DNA from: Pseudoalteromonas sp. N1230-9 | GTDB taxonomy: Bacteria; Pseudomonadota; Gammaproteobacteria; Enterobacterales; Alteromonadaceae | DNA: 64,000 nt | Direction of reading: 5' to 3' | Assembly (NCBI RefSeq): GCF_032716425.1 | Contig: NZ_CP090419.1 | Coordinates: 773,501 to 837,500 of the forward strand | Shown here: positions 8,639 to 16,373 of the stretch, in pieces | How positions within the stretch are numbered: the first letter of the stretch is position 1 | Layout of the letters: each line of letters begins with the position of its first letter | Program-made: the position numbers and the translations under genes | Notes under the pieces: generated by a model | What the model was told of the DNA's origin: nothing | Database searches by the model: none | The model's input: the letters and a program-made list of their open reading frames with translations, nothing else

Positions 8639-9139
8639 ATGTTTATTTTGTCGCAATGTTTGGTTGCTGTTGCTACTTTACTCGATTTAGCCTCGTTCCA
8701 GTTTAAATCTCGTCAGATTATTTTAATGTGTTTGTTTAGCTCGGTTTTGCTAACGTCGATACATTTTTTGTTGCTTGATAATTTAAGCGCAGCGGCACTA
8801 ATGCTGATAGCTGCTCTACGCTACGGCTACTGCATTTTTGCTCGAAAGCAGTGGGTAATGTATGGCTTTATGGGTTTAAGTGTTTTTGCAGTGCTTATTA
8901 CATGGCAAAGTTGGTTCAGTTTTATTGCTCTGACTGCGACCTTGGTTCAAACATATGCCTCATTTCAGAGCAAAGATCTATTACTTCGTTGCTTGATGGT
9001 TGTGGGGACTGTTTGTTGGATCACGCACAACTTACTTATTTTTTCGCCTGTTGCGGTGGTCATGGAAACCGTTTTCCTGTTGAGTAATCTTCTGGGATTA
9101 TGGCGTTTTTATGTTAATCCAAAAACAGTAACGCCATAA
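8639..9139 (+). CDS. YgjV-family inner-membrane protein
   Basis: This 166-residue protein is almost wholly hydrophobic, with about six predicted helices (for example CLVAVATLLDLASFQF at the N-terminus and VVMETVFLLSNLLGLWRFY at the C-terminus). The pattern, including ALRYGYCIFA in the middle, is that of the YgjV membrane family, whose function is unknown. AGGAG sits 7 bases before the ATG. It converges on the Nudix gene with only 16 bases between the stops, and I see no terminator there. Confidence 0.75.
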   Translation: MFILSQCLVAVATLLDLASFQFKSRQIILMCLFSSVLLTSIHFLLLDNLSAAALMLIAALRYGYCIFARKQWVMYGFMGLSVFAVLITWQSWFSFIALTATLVQTYASFQSKDLLLRCLMVVGTVCWITHNLLIFSPVAVVMETVFLLSNLLGLWRFYVNPKTVTP

Positions 9140-9155
9140 CATAATGTATTCATTT

Positions 9156-9668
9156 TTATATAGTTTTAGCGATGAGTTTGAGTAGAAAAGTTTCTCGCTG
9201 AATCGACAAACCTTGCTTCTCGCTCATTGCCATTGTGGTTTCGTTGTGAGCAATTGCACTATGGATATTTACCCATTTGGGTTGCATGCCATTTTGTATT
9301 TCGTAGTGCTCCATTTTTGGCAGAGCCAACTGCTCATCGATGTCGCAATAGTAGCAGTAGGATTTAATGTGTATACACTCAAAGTCATCTTTATACCAAG
9401 GCCTTAATTCTTCATAGAGGCCAAGTGGTTTTTTAATTTTAATATTTTGCGCCCCCGTTTCTTCTTGCAGCTCGCGTATTAATCCTTCTTCAACACTTTC
9501 ACCTGTGTCAATTCCGCCGCCAGGCAAGCTATAGTCATCATAACGAGCAGTATAAAGTAGGAGGATTTTTTCACCTTTTAAAATAATCGCACGGGCGGTT
9601 TCACGGGTAAACTGACTTTTGTTTTCGTCATTAATGCTAGGGTGGGTAACTTTTCTTAATAGTTTCAT
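9156..9668 (-). CDS. Nudix hydrolase
   Basis: The 170-residue protein carries a complete Nudix box, GIDTGESVEEGLIRELQEE plus TGA, with the metal-binding REXXEE core (about residues 55-77). Such enzymes cleave nucleoside diphosphates linked to another moiety, using Mg2+; the substrate is not readable from sequence. It is a stand-alone Nudix domain without extra modules. The start lies 184 bases from the divergent signalling operon at 9853. Confidence 0.85.
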   Translation of the reverse strand: MKLLRKVTHPSINDENKSQFTRETARAIILKGEKILLLYTARYDDYSLPGGGIDTGESVEEGLIRELQEETGAQNIKIKKPLGLYEELRPWYKDDFECIHIKSYCYYCDIDEQLALPKMEHYEIQNGMQPKWVNIHSAIAHNETTMAMSEKQGLSIQRETFLLKLIAKTI

Positions 9669-9731
9669 AGTATACAGCTTGGCTTAATCTATAGATCTGC
9701 ATCATACAGGGTTATGAAAGTTTAATTAAAC

Positions 9732-9759
9732 TTACCCTAAAGTGGTACTTGTAGGGTAA
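9732..9759. promoter_or_regulatory. Candidate operator palindrome upstream of signalling operon
   Basis: TTACCCTA (9732-9739) and TAGGGTAA (9752-9759) form a perfect 8-bp inverted repeat with centres 20 bp apart, about two helical turns. It lies about 95 bases upstream of the NtrC-type regulator gene, in the divergent gap with the Nudix gene. The binding protein is unknown, and no sigma-54 promoter is evident nearby. Confidence 0.35.
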
Positions 9760-9852
9760 TATAGTTTAAAAGTATTGGTTTGTAGTTCGGCGCAGATAGT
9801 TTTCATTTCCAAATAAATGCGTAGAATGGTTGAAAAAGCTTAGGGAATTAAT

Positions 9853-11196
9853 ATGTTAAACGTACTTTTAGTTGATGATGATAGTGAGTTTAGTGAAGTT
9901 GTATGTCATATAGTCGAGTTCCTAGGTCATAATATAAACACAGCCGCAAATCTTGCAGAAGCAGAACAGTGGTTTAAGAACAATACATTTGATCATGTCT
10001 TTTTAGACTTTATGCTACCAGATGGCAGCGGCTTACATTTACTTGAGCATCTTAAACTAATTGGTCAATCTCCTCGCGTTACTTTAATTTCGGGTCATCC
10101 GTCAGTGAAAGGTAAGCTCGCAGAAATGTGTGAGCCTAATGTGGGACACCTTGTAAAACCACTCCAACGCGAAGATATTGAACGGGTTTTAAATCCTAAA
10201 AAAGCCAATACTAAGAAAAAAGCAACACCGAGTATTAAGCGTCATTTTGGCACCCTAATTGGCGAGTCAGAGGTTATGCAAAAGCTTTACACTATGATTG
10301 AGCGGGTTGCGGCAACATCGGCTAACGTTATGCTAATGGGTGAAAGTGGTGCTGGTAAGGAAGTGGTTGCACAAGCAATTCACAACGCCACGCAGTGCGA
10401 TGGTCCTTTGGTTGCGACTAACTGTGGTGCATTCTCGAAAGAACTGATTGGTAGTGAGTTATTCGGTCACGAAAAAGGGGCGTTTACGGGAGCTGTCGCT
10501 CGTAAAGAAGGGGTGTTTGAGCAAGCCGCAGGGGGCACGTTATTTTTAGATGAAGTAACAGAAATGCCTATTGATATGCAGCCAAACTTATTACGTGTAC
10601 TTGAAAGTAAAAGGGTTACGCGTGTTGGTGGCACGAAAGAGCAAGCGGTAAACTGCCGTGTTATTTCAGCAACCAATAGAACGTTAACTGACCTTGCACA
10701 AAATAACGTGATCCGCGAAGATATTTATTTTCGTTTGGCGGTTTTTCCAATTGATATTCCCCCACTGCGCGAGCGAAAAGAAGATATTCCATTGCTCGCA
10801 GAGGCATTTTTAGATCAACTAAATGACGAAAATGGAACCAGCTTTAAATGGCAAGCAAGTCAGATAAAGGTACTTGAAGGGCATGACTGGCCTGGTAATG
10901 TACGAGAATTGCGCCATGCTATCCACCGTGCATTTATTATGAGTGATCCAAAAGGAAGCACTATTACCTTGCCAGACTCGCTAGAGTCACCATTTTCGCG
11001 GGTAAACAAAGAGACTCAATCAAATAATCAAGTGCTGGCAGGGCAAACGATTGAAGAAGTTGAAAAAGAGTTGATCCATGCAACTTTAGATAAAGTACAA
11101 GGTAACAAGACAATTGCCGCCCAGATGTTGGGGATCAGCACAAAAACACTGTATAACCGTTTGAATGCATACGGCGGTATTGGAGAATACAAATAA
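9853..11196 (+). CDS. Sigma-54-dependent NtrC-family response regulator
   Basis: The 447-residue protein has a receiver domain (about 1-115, phospho-acceptor Asp52 in HVFLDFMLPDGSG), a AAA+ domain (about 132-370) with Walker A GESGAGKE (163-170) and the sigma-54-contacting GAFTGA loop (209-214), and a Fis-type helix-turn-helix at the C-terminus (NKTIAAQMLGISTKTLYNRL). It should activate RpoN promoters when phosphorylated. It opens a five-gene signalling operon; TAGGGA precedes the ATG. The likely partners are the kinases at 11440 and 13393. I found no TGGCAC-N5-TTGC promoter within the operon's own upstream region, so its targets are probably elsewhere. Confidence 0.92.
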   Translation: MLNVLLVDDDSEFSEVVCHIVEFLGHNINTAANLAEAEQWFKNNTFDHVFLDFMLPDGSGLHLLEHLKLIGQSPRVTLISGHPSVKGKLAEMCEPNVGHLVKPLQREDIERVLNPKKANTKKKATPSIKRHFGTLIGESEVMQKLYTMIERVAATSANVMLMGESGAGKEVVAQAIHNATQCDGPLVATNCGAFSKELIGSELFGHEKGAFTGAVARKEGVFEQAAGGTLFLDEVTEMPIDMQPNLLRVLESKRVTRVGGTKEQAVNCRVISATNRTLTDLAQNNVIREDIYFRLAVFPIDIPPLRERKEDIPLLAEAFLDQLNDENGTSFKWQASQIKVLEGHDWPGNVRELRHAIHRAFIMSDPKGSTITLPDSLESPFSRVNKETQSNNQVLAGQTIEEVEKELIHATLDKVQGNKTIAAQMLGISTKTLYNRLNAYGGIGEYK

Positions 11197-11206
11197 AAGG
11201 ATAGCT

Positions 11207-11416
11207 ATGAATAATAACGAGTCTTTACGTCAGTTGGTGCATGATGCGCGTGCACCTTTAAACCGTATTTCGATGAATGCAGAGTTAGTTAAGCTCGTAT
11301 TAGAAAATGATATGCCGAAAGATAAAGCACTCGCGGCCCTTGATAAAATAATTATTAATTGCCAGCAATGTAGCGAGCAACTACAAAAAATAAGTGACAC
11401 TCACTCCGATGAGTAA
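11207..11416 (+). CDS. Orphan H-box (HisKA-like) mini protein
   Basis: This 69-residue protein is little more than a helical hairpin with a histidine-kinase-type H-box, LRQLVHDARAPLNRISMNAE, in which His12 would be the phosphorylated residue. There is no ATPase (HATPase) domain, no membrane segment and no receiver. The second half (DKALAALDKIIINCQQCSEQL) resembles the second helix of a HisKA dimerisation domain. I chose the ATG at 11207 because AAAAGG lies just before it; a longer frame from 11165 would overlap the previous gene. It sits between the NtrC-type regulator and the CHASE3 kinase. It could be a phosphotransfer carrier, a kinase-binding modulator or a degenerate kinase remnant; which one is not decidable here. 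Confidence 0.65.
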   Translation: MNNNESLRQLVHDARAPLNRISMNAELVKLVLENDMPKDKALAALDKIIINCQQCSEQLQKISDTHSDE

Positions 11417-11439
11417 GCAGCATAGAAACTGGGAAAAAA

Positions 11440-12918
11440 ATGCATAAGCAAAAGGGTAAAATAACAGTTAGCTGGGCAGGGTTTATTAGTGTTGTTTTGT
11501 GTATCGTTGTGGCGAATGCATTTTTAGCAATTAATAGCATACGCTCTTTAAGCGACACACAAAGTAGTCTTGATAACACAAATTCATTAAACACAGCTAT
11601 TGAGCAGTTGCACTTGTCTGTTGTACAGGCTGAGTCTGGGCAGCGAGGTTATTTGCTGACAGACCGTGAGGACTATTTAATGCCATACACGGATGCTATG
11701 GCTTCCATGCAAGCACAAATTATGCTTGTGAAAAGTTTGCACTCAGAAATACCTGGACAAGCCGATCGTATTGCCCGCCTTATCTATCTTGTAAATGATA
11801 AGGTTGCAGTGATGACTAAAACAACCGATCTTGCCTTAGAAAATAAAGACGTGAAAGCGCGTCGTTTATTGCTAACAGACAAAGGGCGCGAATTGTATAA
11901 AGATATTCGTACTGCGGTTAATGAAATTCAAATGCGTGAGCTTAACTTTAAAATTGAAACGTTTGCCGCCCTTTCTGAAATTAAAAATGAAGCTAAAATC
12001 ACCTTTGCTATCACGGCTGTGACCAGCTCTTTGCTGTTAATCGGTATGTTTATTTTAGCGCGAACTAACCTACAGAATGCTGCTAAATATCACTTAGAAT
12101 TAGAAAAACAAAATGAAAGCTTAGCCGCGAAAGTTGATGAACGTACTCAAGAACTGACGATTTATGCTGATGAGCTTAGCCGCTCTAATAGAGAGCTTGA
12201 AGAGTTTGCATTTGTAGCCAGCCATGATTTGCAAGAGCCGCTTCGAAAAATTCAAGCATTTAGTGATCGCCTTGAGAGTATGTTTAAGAATGAACTTGGT
12301 GAAAAAGGCATTGATTATATCAGCCGAATGAAAAATGCCGCTCAGCGCATGTCTAACCTTATAAATGATTTACTTGAGTTTTCACGTGTAACTACGCGGG
12401 GTAAAGATTTCACTGACACAGACCTAAACAGTATCGTCGATGAAGTGTTGGATGATTTAGAAATCGCGATTAAAGAAGCTGGTGCAGAGGTCAGTGTTAT
12501 GACGTTGCCGCATATTCAGGCTGACCCAAGCCAAATGCTACAGCTTTTCTTAAATATCTTGTCCAATGCAGTGAAATTTAGACGTGAAGATGTCGCACCG
12601 CTTATTAGCATTGATTATGAGCGTATTGAAGAATTTAGTCCGAACCATAATAGTAATGTTGAATGGGAAGTTATCACCATATCAGATAACGGCATTGGCT
12701 TTTCGGAAGAATATCTTGAAAAAATATTTGTACCATTTCAGCGGTTACATGGTCGTTCGCAATACAAAGGTACAGGTATCGGCTTGTCTGTGTGTCGCCG
12801 CATAGTTGAGCGTCATGGTGGAGAAATTACGGCGAGCAGTCGCGTTGGTGAAGGGGCAACCTTCATTCTTAAACTACCCGTGGAAACATCGCTTTTCACA
12901 TTACAAGGAGAGGCTTAG
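11440..12918 (+). CDS. CHASE3-domain sensor histidine kinase
   Basis: The 492-residue protein has two membrane helices (about 11-32 and 188-207) flanking a CHASE3 periplasmic domain with the hallmark VVQAESGQRGYLLT, then a coiled coil, a HisKA domain (His262 in FVASHDLQEPLRK) and a C-terminal HATPase with ISDNGIGF and GTGIGLSVCRRI. The DLQEPL H-box and the partner next door are typical of kinases paired with Rcp1-type receivers. It should autophosphorylate and pass phosphate to the 153-residue receiver whose ATG follows its stop directly, and perhaps to other receivers in the operon. The signal sensed by CHASE3 is unknown. Confidence 0.9.
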   Translation: MHKQKGKITVSWAGFISVVLCIVVANAFLAINSIRSLSDTQSSLDNTNSLNTAIEQLHLSVVQAESGQRGYLLTDREDYLMPYTDAMASMQAQIMLVKSLHSEIPGQADRIARLIYLVNDKVAVMTKTTDLALENKDVKARRLLLTDKGRELYKDIRTAVNEIQMRELNFKIETFAALSEIKNEAKITFAITAVTSSLLLIGMFILARTNLQNAAKYHLELEKQNESLAAKVDERTQELTIYADELSRSNRELEEFAFVASHDLQEPLRKIQAFSDRLESMFKNELGEKGIDYISRMKNAAQRMSNLINDLLEFSRVTTRGKDFTDTDLNSIVDEVLDDLEIAIKEAGAEVSVMTLPHIQADPSQMLQLFLNILSNAVKFRREDVAPLISIDYERIEEFSPNHNSNVEWEVITISDNGIGFSEEYLEKIFVPFQRLHGRSQYKGTGIGLSVCRRIVERHGGEITASSRVGEGATFILKLPVETSLFTLQGEA

Positions 12919-13380
12919 ATGCCACTTAACAAAGTTAAACCTATTACCATTTTAATGGCTGATGACGATGAGGACGATCGTTTATTAACTCAAGATGCGC
13001 TTGCAGAAAGCCGCGTTCTTAATGAGTTATTTTTTGTCGAAGATGGCGTTGAGTTACTTGAATATTTAGAGCGTAAGGGGAAGTTTAGCGATAAGCAGAA
13101 TTCTCCTCGACCAGGGCTTATTCTGCTTGATTTAAATATGCCGCGTATGGATGGTCGAGAGGCATTAGAAGCGATTAAATCAAACCCAAATTTAAAAGGT
13201 ATTCCGGTTGTTATTTTAACTACATCAAAGCAAGAAGAAGATATGGTTAAAGGCTACGACTTAGGCGCTGCTTCTTACATCACAAAGCCTGTGACCTTCG
13301 ATGGTTTGGTTGATTTGATGAAAACACTCGGTAAGTACTGGGTTGAATTTGTTGAATTACCAACCCCTCAAAACGACTAA
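12919..13380 (+). CDS. Single-domain response regulator (Rcp1-like)
   Basis: The 153-residue protein is a receiver domain only: acidic pocket ADDDEDDR (residues 14-21), acceptor Asp71 in LLDLNMPRMDGR, switch Thr in VILTTSK and Lys in YITKPV. No output domain is present. The extended loop between helix 2 and strand 3 (RKGKFSDKQNSPRP) is typical of Rcp1-like regulators paired with phytochrome-type or CHASE3 kinases. The ATG follows the kinase stop codon without a gap, with AAGGAG inside the end of the kinase gene, so expression is coupled. It probably acts as a shuttle in a phosphorelay. Confidence 0.9.
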   Translation: MPLNKVKPITILMADDDEDDRLLTQDALAESRVLNELFFVEDGVELLEYLERKGKFSDKQNSPRPGLILLDLNMPRMDGREALEAIKSNPNLKGIPVVILTTSKQEEDMVKGYDLGAASYITKPVTFDGLVDLMKTLGKYWVEFVELPTPQND

Positions 13381-13392
13381 AAAGGACAACAA

Positions 13393-15366
13393 ATGTTAGA
13401 TAAGGTAACCCGACTACTCTTAGTTGAAGATGATGAAGATGATTATATTCTTACTTGTGATTACTTAGAGCAATTGGGTTCCCATACATTTGATGTTGAA
13501 TGGCTTAGCTGCCCTGAAGAAGCTGTTAATGTGTTGAGTGAAAATAAACACGATATTTGTTTATTGGATTATAGACTCGGTGCTTCTGATGGACTTGAAG
13601 TACTAAAAAGTGCGGTTGCTAATGGGTTTCGTGGCCCTATCATTATGCTTACAGGCCAATCGGATGACACCTTAGACTCTGCTGCACTTGATGCAGGCGC
13701 TGTTGACTACTTAGTTAAGAACGAAATGAGTTCAAGCCGCTTTGCCCGTGCAATTCGTTATGCACTAGCTAGACGGGATGTAGAAGATGAGCGTGTTGAA
13801 CGTTTGAAAGCTGAAGCTGAAAATCGCTCGAAAGATCGCTTCTTAGCGCATTTAAGTCATGAGTTACGCACGCCTTTATCGTCAATATTAGGTTATACCG
13901 AACTGTTGATGCAAAGCGAAAAAAACCAACACGCGCATAATGAACTTGGGGTCATTTACCGAAATGGTAAGCACCTATTGAGCCTACTTAATGATGTACT
14001 CGATTTATCGAAAATTGCGGCAGATAAGTTAGAGCTCAACTGCTGTGATGTTAATCTCGATAGCTTAATGGCTGACGTATACACTTTAATGCGAGTGTCA
14101 GCTGTAGATAAGGGCTTATCGCTTAGGTTTGAGTCACAACAGGCACTGCCTTTAATTATTAATACTGATGCCACTCGTCTTCGCCAAATCCTCATCAATA
14201 TCATTAATAATGCGATTAAATTCACTAACCAAGGTGAGATCGTTGTGCGTGCATGGACTGCATGGGTTAATGAGCGCGAGATGCTGTTCTTCAGTATTAA
14301 AGATACAGGGCTTGGCATTGCACCCGAAAAGCAGGCACTGATTTTTAAGCCATTCGAACAAATTGCCGATGTTGAATCGCGTGATGTCGGTGGTGCAGGA
14401 CTAGGCCTTGCTATTTGTTCTGAATTACTTACACGTATGCAAGGTTCAATAGAGCTTGAGTCCACTCAAGGGGTCGGCTCTGAATTTACTTTATCTATTT
14501 ATCCTGGCAACATTCGTGATGTTGAGCGCCAATTGCTGACGTTTGACTCTAACCCCGACTGCCATCAAAAGTTAACAACACTGTCAACGAGTGGGCGTGT
14601 ACTTGTCGTAGATGACCTTAAAGATTTGCGTATTTTGGTAGGGCACATGATCGCAAGTACTGGGGCTGATGTTGAATACGCTGAAAATGGCAAACATGCG
14701 ATTGAAAAGGTTGCTGCAGCAGAACAAGCAGGCAAAGCTTTCGATATTGTATTTATCGACCTACACATGCCTGTTATGGGCGGCAAAGAGGCGACAATTG
14801 AGCTTCGTAAAATGGGTTATAAAGAGCCGATTATCGCACTGACAGCTGCGACCATGAAAGGGGTTAAAAGTGAGCTATCAGCGCTTGGTTTTAATGACAT
14901 GATCGCCAAGCCCGTTGATTCGGGGCTGCTTTATCAGGTGTTGAATCATTATATTTGCGAAGGTAAAACAGAGCCTGTCATTGAGCATGATGACAGTCCG
15001 GCGATGACTCAAAAAAGTACCCGTTATTTATTAGTTGAAGATGACACCGATGCAGCGCAAATCACCCAGCTTTTATTAGAAAGCCTTGGGGTGGAAACGG
15101 TAATCGCTGCTAGCTGTGAAGCGTGTTTAAATACCCTAAATGAAGACGCTGAGTTTGATAAAGTACTGCTTGATATGCACTTGCCTGATGGTGGTGGTTT
15201 AGATTTAGCAAAACAGCTCAAGCAACGCTACCCCAACTTAACCTTGGTTATTGTCAGTGGGGCAGAGCCTGAGCCAGAGAAAATAGAGAAGTTGGACATT
15301 GAACAAGTTCTGTTAAAGCCAATTAACCTAGGTTTACTGACAGAGCTTATTGAGGGCAGTGCTTAA
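13393..15366 (+). CDS. Hybrid histidine kinase, REC-HisKA-HATPase-REC-REC
   Basis: The 657-residue soluble protein carries an N-terminal receiver (acceptor Asp59 in CLLDYRLGASDG), a HisKA domain (His156 in LAHLSHELRTPLSS), a HATPase (about 260-375, GLGIAPE and GGAGLGLAIC), a second receiver (about 405-525, IDLHMPVMGG) and a third receiver (about 540-655, LLDMHLPDGGG). It has no membrane segment and no Hpt domain. The N-terminal receiver suggests it is itself the target of the upstream CHASE3 kinase, so the operon could form a branched phosphorelay. AAAGGACA precedes the ATG. Its last 20 bases overlap, tail to tail, the LacI-family gene on the other strand. Confidence 0.92.
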   Translation: MLDKVTRLLLVEDDEDDYILTCDYLEQLGSHTFDVEWLSCPEEAVNVLSENKHDICLLDYRLGASDGLEVLKSAVANGFRGPIIMLTGQSDDTLDSAALDAGAVDYLVKNEMSSSRFARAIRYALARRDVEDERVERLKAEAENRSKDRFLAHLSHELRTPLSSILGYTELLMQSEKNQHAHNELGVIYRNGKHLLSLLNDVLDLSKIAADKLELNCCDVNLDSLMADVYTLMRVSAVDKGLSLRFESQQALPLIINTDATRLRQILINIINNAIKFTNQGEIVVRAWTAWVNEREMLFFSIKDTGLGIAPEKQALIFKPFEQIADVESRDVGGAGLGLAICSELLTRMQGSIELESTQGVGSEFTLSIYPGNIRDVERQLLTFDSNPDCHQKLTTLSTSGRVLVVDDLKDLRILVGHMIASTGADVEYAENGKHAIEKVAAAEQAGKAFDIVFIDLHMPVMGGKEATIELRKMGYKEPIIALTAATMKGVKSELSALGFNDMIAKPVDSGLLYQVLNHYICEGKTEPVIEHDDSPAMTQKSTRYLLVEDDTDAAQITQLLLESLGVETVIAASCEACLNTLNEDAEFDKVLLDMHLPDGGGLDLAKQLKQRYPNLTLVIVSGAEPEPEKIEKLDIEQVLLKPINLGLLTELIEGSA

Positions 15367-16351
15367 TTGATTGTCGAGCAACAAGGCTTGGCTCAAACAT
15401 AGTTTGCAGAGGCTCTGTTTGCTTTTGATATACGTGGTTTAGAACCCAGTTTGCAGCCATTTTCCCCATTTCATTGATTGGATAGTTAATAGTACTTAGA
15501 GGCGGATAAATGTGGCGCGTGAAAAATACATTATCATAGCCCATCACTGATAGCTGCTCTGGAAGGGCTAAGCCAAGCTCTCTGGCGCTGGCGATGGCAC
15601 CCGTCGCCATTTCATCATTGGCACAAATAACGGCACTAAATGACCCCCCCTGTTGATAGATTGTTTTTAATCCCTCAAAGCCACTGGTTTCCATAAAATC
15701 ACCTTGATAAAGCAGTTGTTCATCAAATGATAAATTAAATTCAGCAAGCGCTTGTTTGTGACCAGCTAGACGATCTTGAGCATCTTTTTTCCAAAGTGGG
15801 CCACTAATATAGGCTATATTTTTGTGACCCTGCTCTAGAACATGTTTGGCTGCAAGGTAGCCACCTTTGATGTTATTTAAAATAATACAACGGTCGCTTA
15901 ATTCTGGAATAAAACGGTTAATGAGCACAAATGGTACACGGCCCTTACTCAGCTTGATTAAGTAATCGTCGCTGACAGCTTCAACATGCAAAATAAGGCC
16001 ATCACAGTTACGGCTTATTAGGAACTCAATGCCTTGCTGTTCTCGCTCTTCATCACTGTGACCAGCAGCAATGATTACATGTTTACCTTGGTTTCTAAAA
16101 ATATTCTCAATACCACTCATCATAGGACCGTAAAAGGGACCTTGTAATTCAGAAACAAGTAGACCAACACTGTTTGAACAATTCGACGCTAATGATTGCG
16201 CAATAGAGTTTGGTCTATAGCCAAGCTCACTCATTGCCGCAGTGACTTTTTTACGAGTAGCATCACTGACATTCGCATTGTTATTCATTACTCGCGAAAC
16301 AGTTGCTAAAGACACTCCAGCTAGTTTCGACACCTCGTAAATGGTGGCCAT
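15347..16351 (-). CDS. LacI-family regulator of the beta-glucan locus
   Basis: The 334-residue protein begins with a LacI-type helix-turn-helix and hinge helix (TIYEVSKLAGVSLATVSRVM, then RPNSIAQSLASN) and continues with a periplasmic-binding-protein-like sugar-sensing domain (about 60-330). It is the last gene of a leftward unit GH1 - GPH symporter - lacI. Four palindromes of the type TGTAAGCGCTTACA occur in this locus, two upstream of the GH1 gene and the divergent porter and two upstream of the TonB receptor; they are the expected operators for this family, with CG at the centre. A glucose- or laminari-oligosaccharide-derived inducer is likely but inferred. AAGGA precedes the ATG. Confidence 0.9.
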   Translation of the reverse strand: MATIYEVSKLAGVSLATVSRVMNNNANVSDATRKKVTAAMSELGYRPNSIAQSLASNCSNSVGLLVSELQGPFYGPMMSGIENIFRNQGKHVIIAAGHSDEEREQQGIEFLISRNCDGLILHVEAVSDDYLIKLSKGRVPFVLINRFIPELSDRCIILNNIKGGYLAAKHVLEQGHKNIAYISGPLWKKDAQDRLAGHKQALAEFNLSFDEQLLYQGDFMETSGFEGLKTIYQQGGSFSAVICANDEMATGAIASARELGLALPEQLSVMGYDNVFFTRHIYPPLSTINYPINEMGKMAANWVLNHVYQKQTEPLQTMFEPSLVARQSIKHCPQ

Positions 16352-16373
16352 ATTATTCCTTTTTAAAACCCAA

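Noticed and set aside
9669..9852. Sigma-54 promoter upstream of the NtrC-type operon
   Set aside because: TGGTACTTGTAGGG resembles the -24/-12 pattern only loosely; the GC dinucleotide of the -12 element is missing.
11165..11206. Longer N-terminus for the H-box protein
   Set aside because: It would overlap the end of the NtrC-type gene by 32 bases and lacks a ribosome binding site, while ATG 11207 has AAAAGG just before it.
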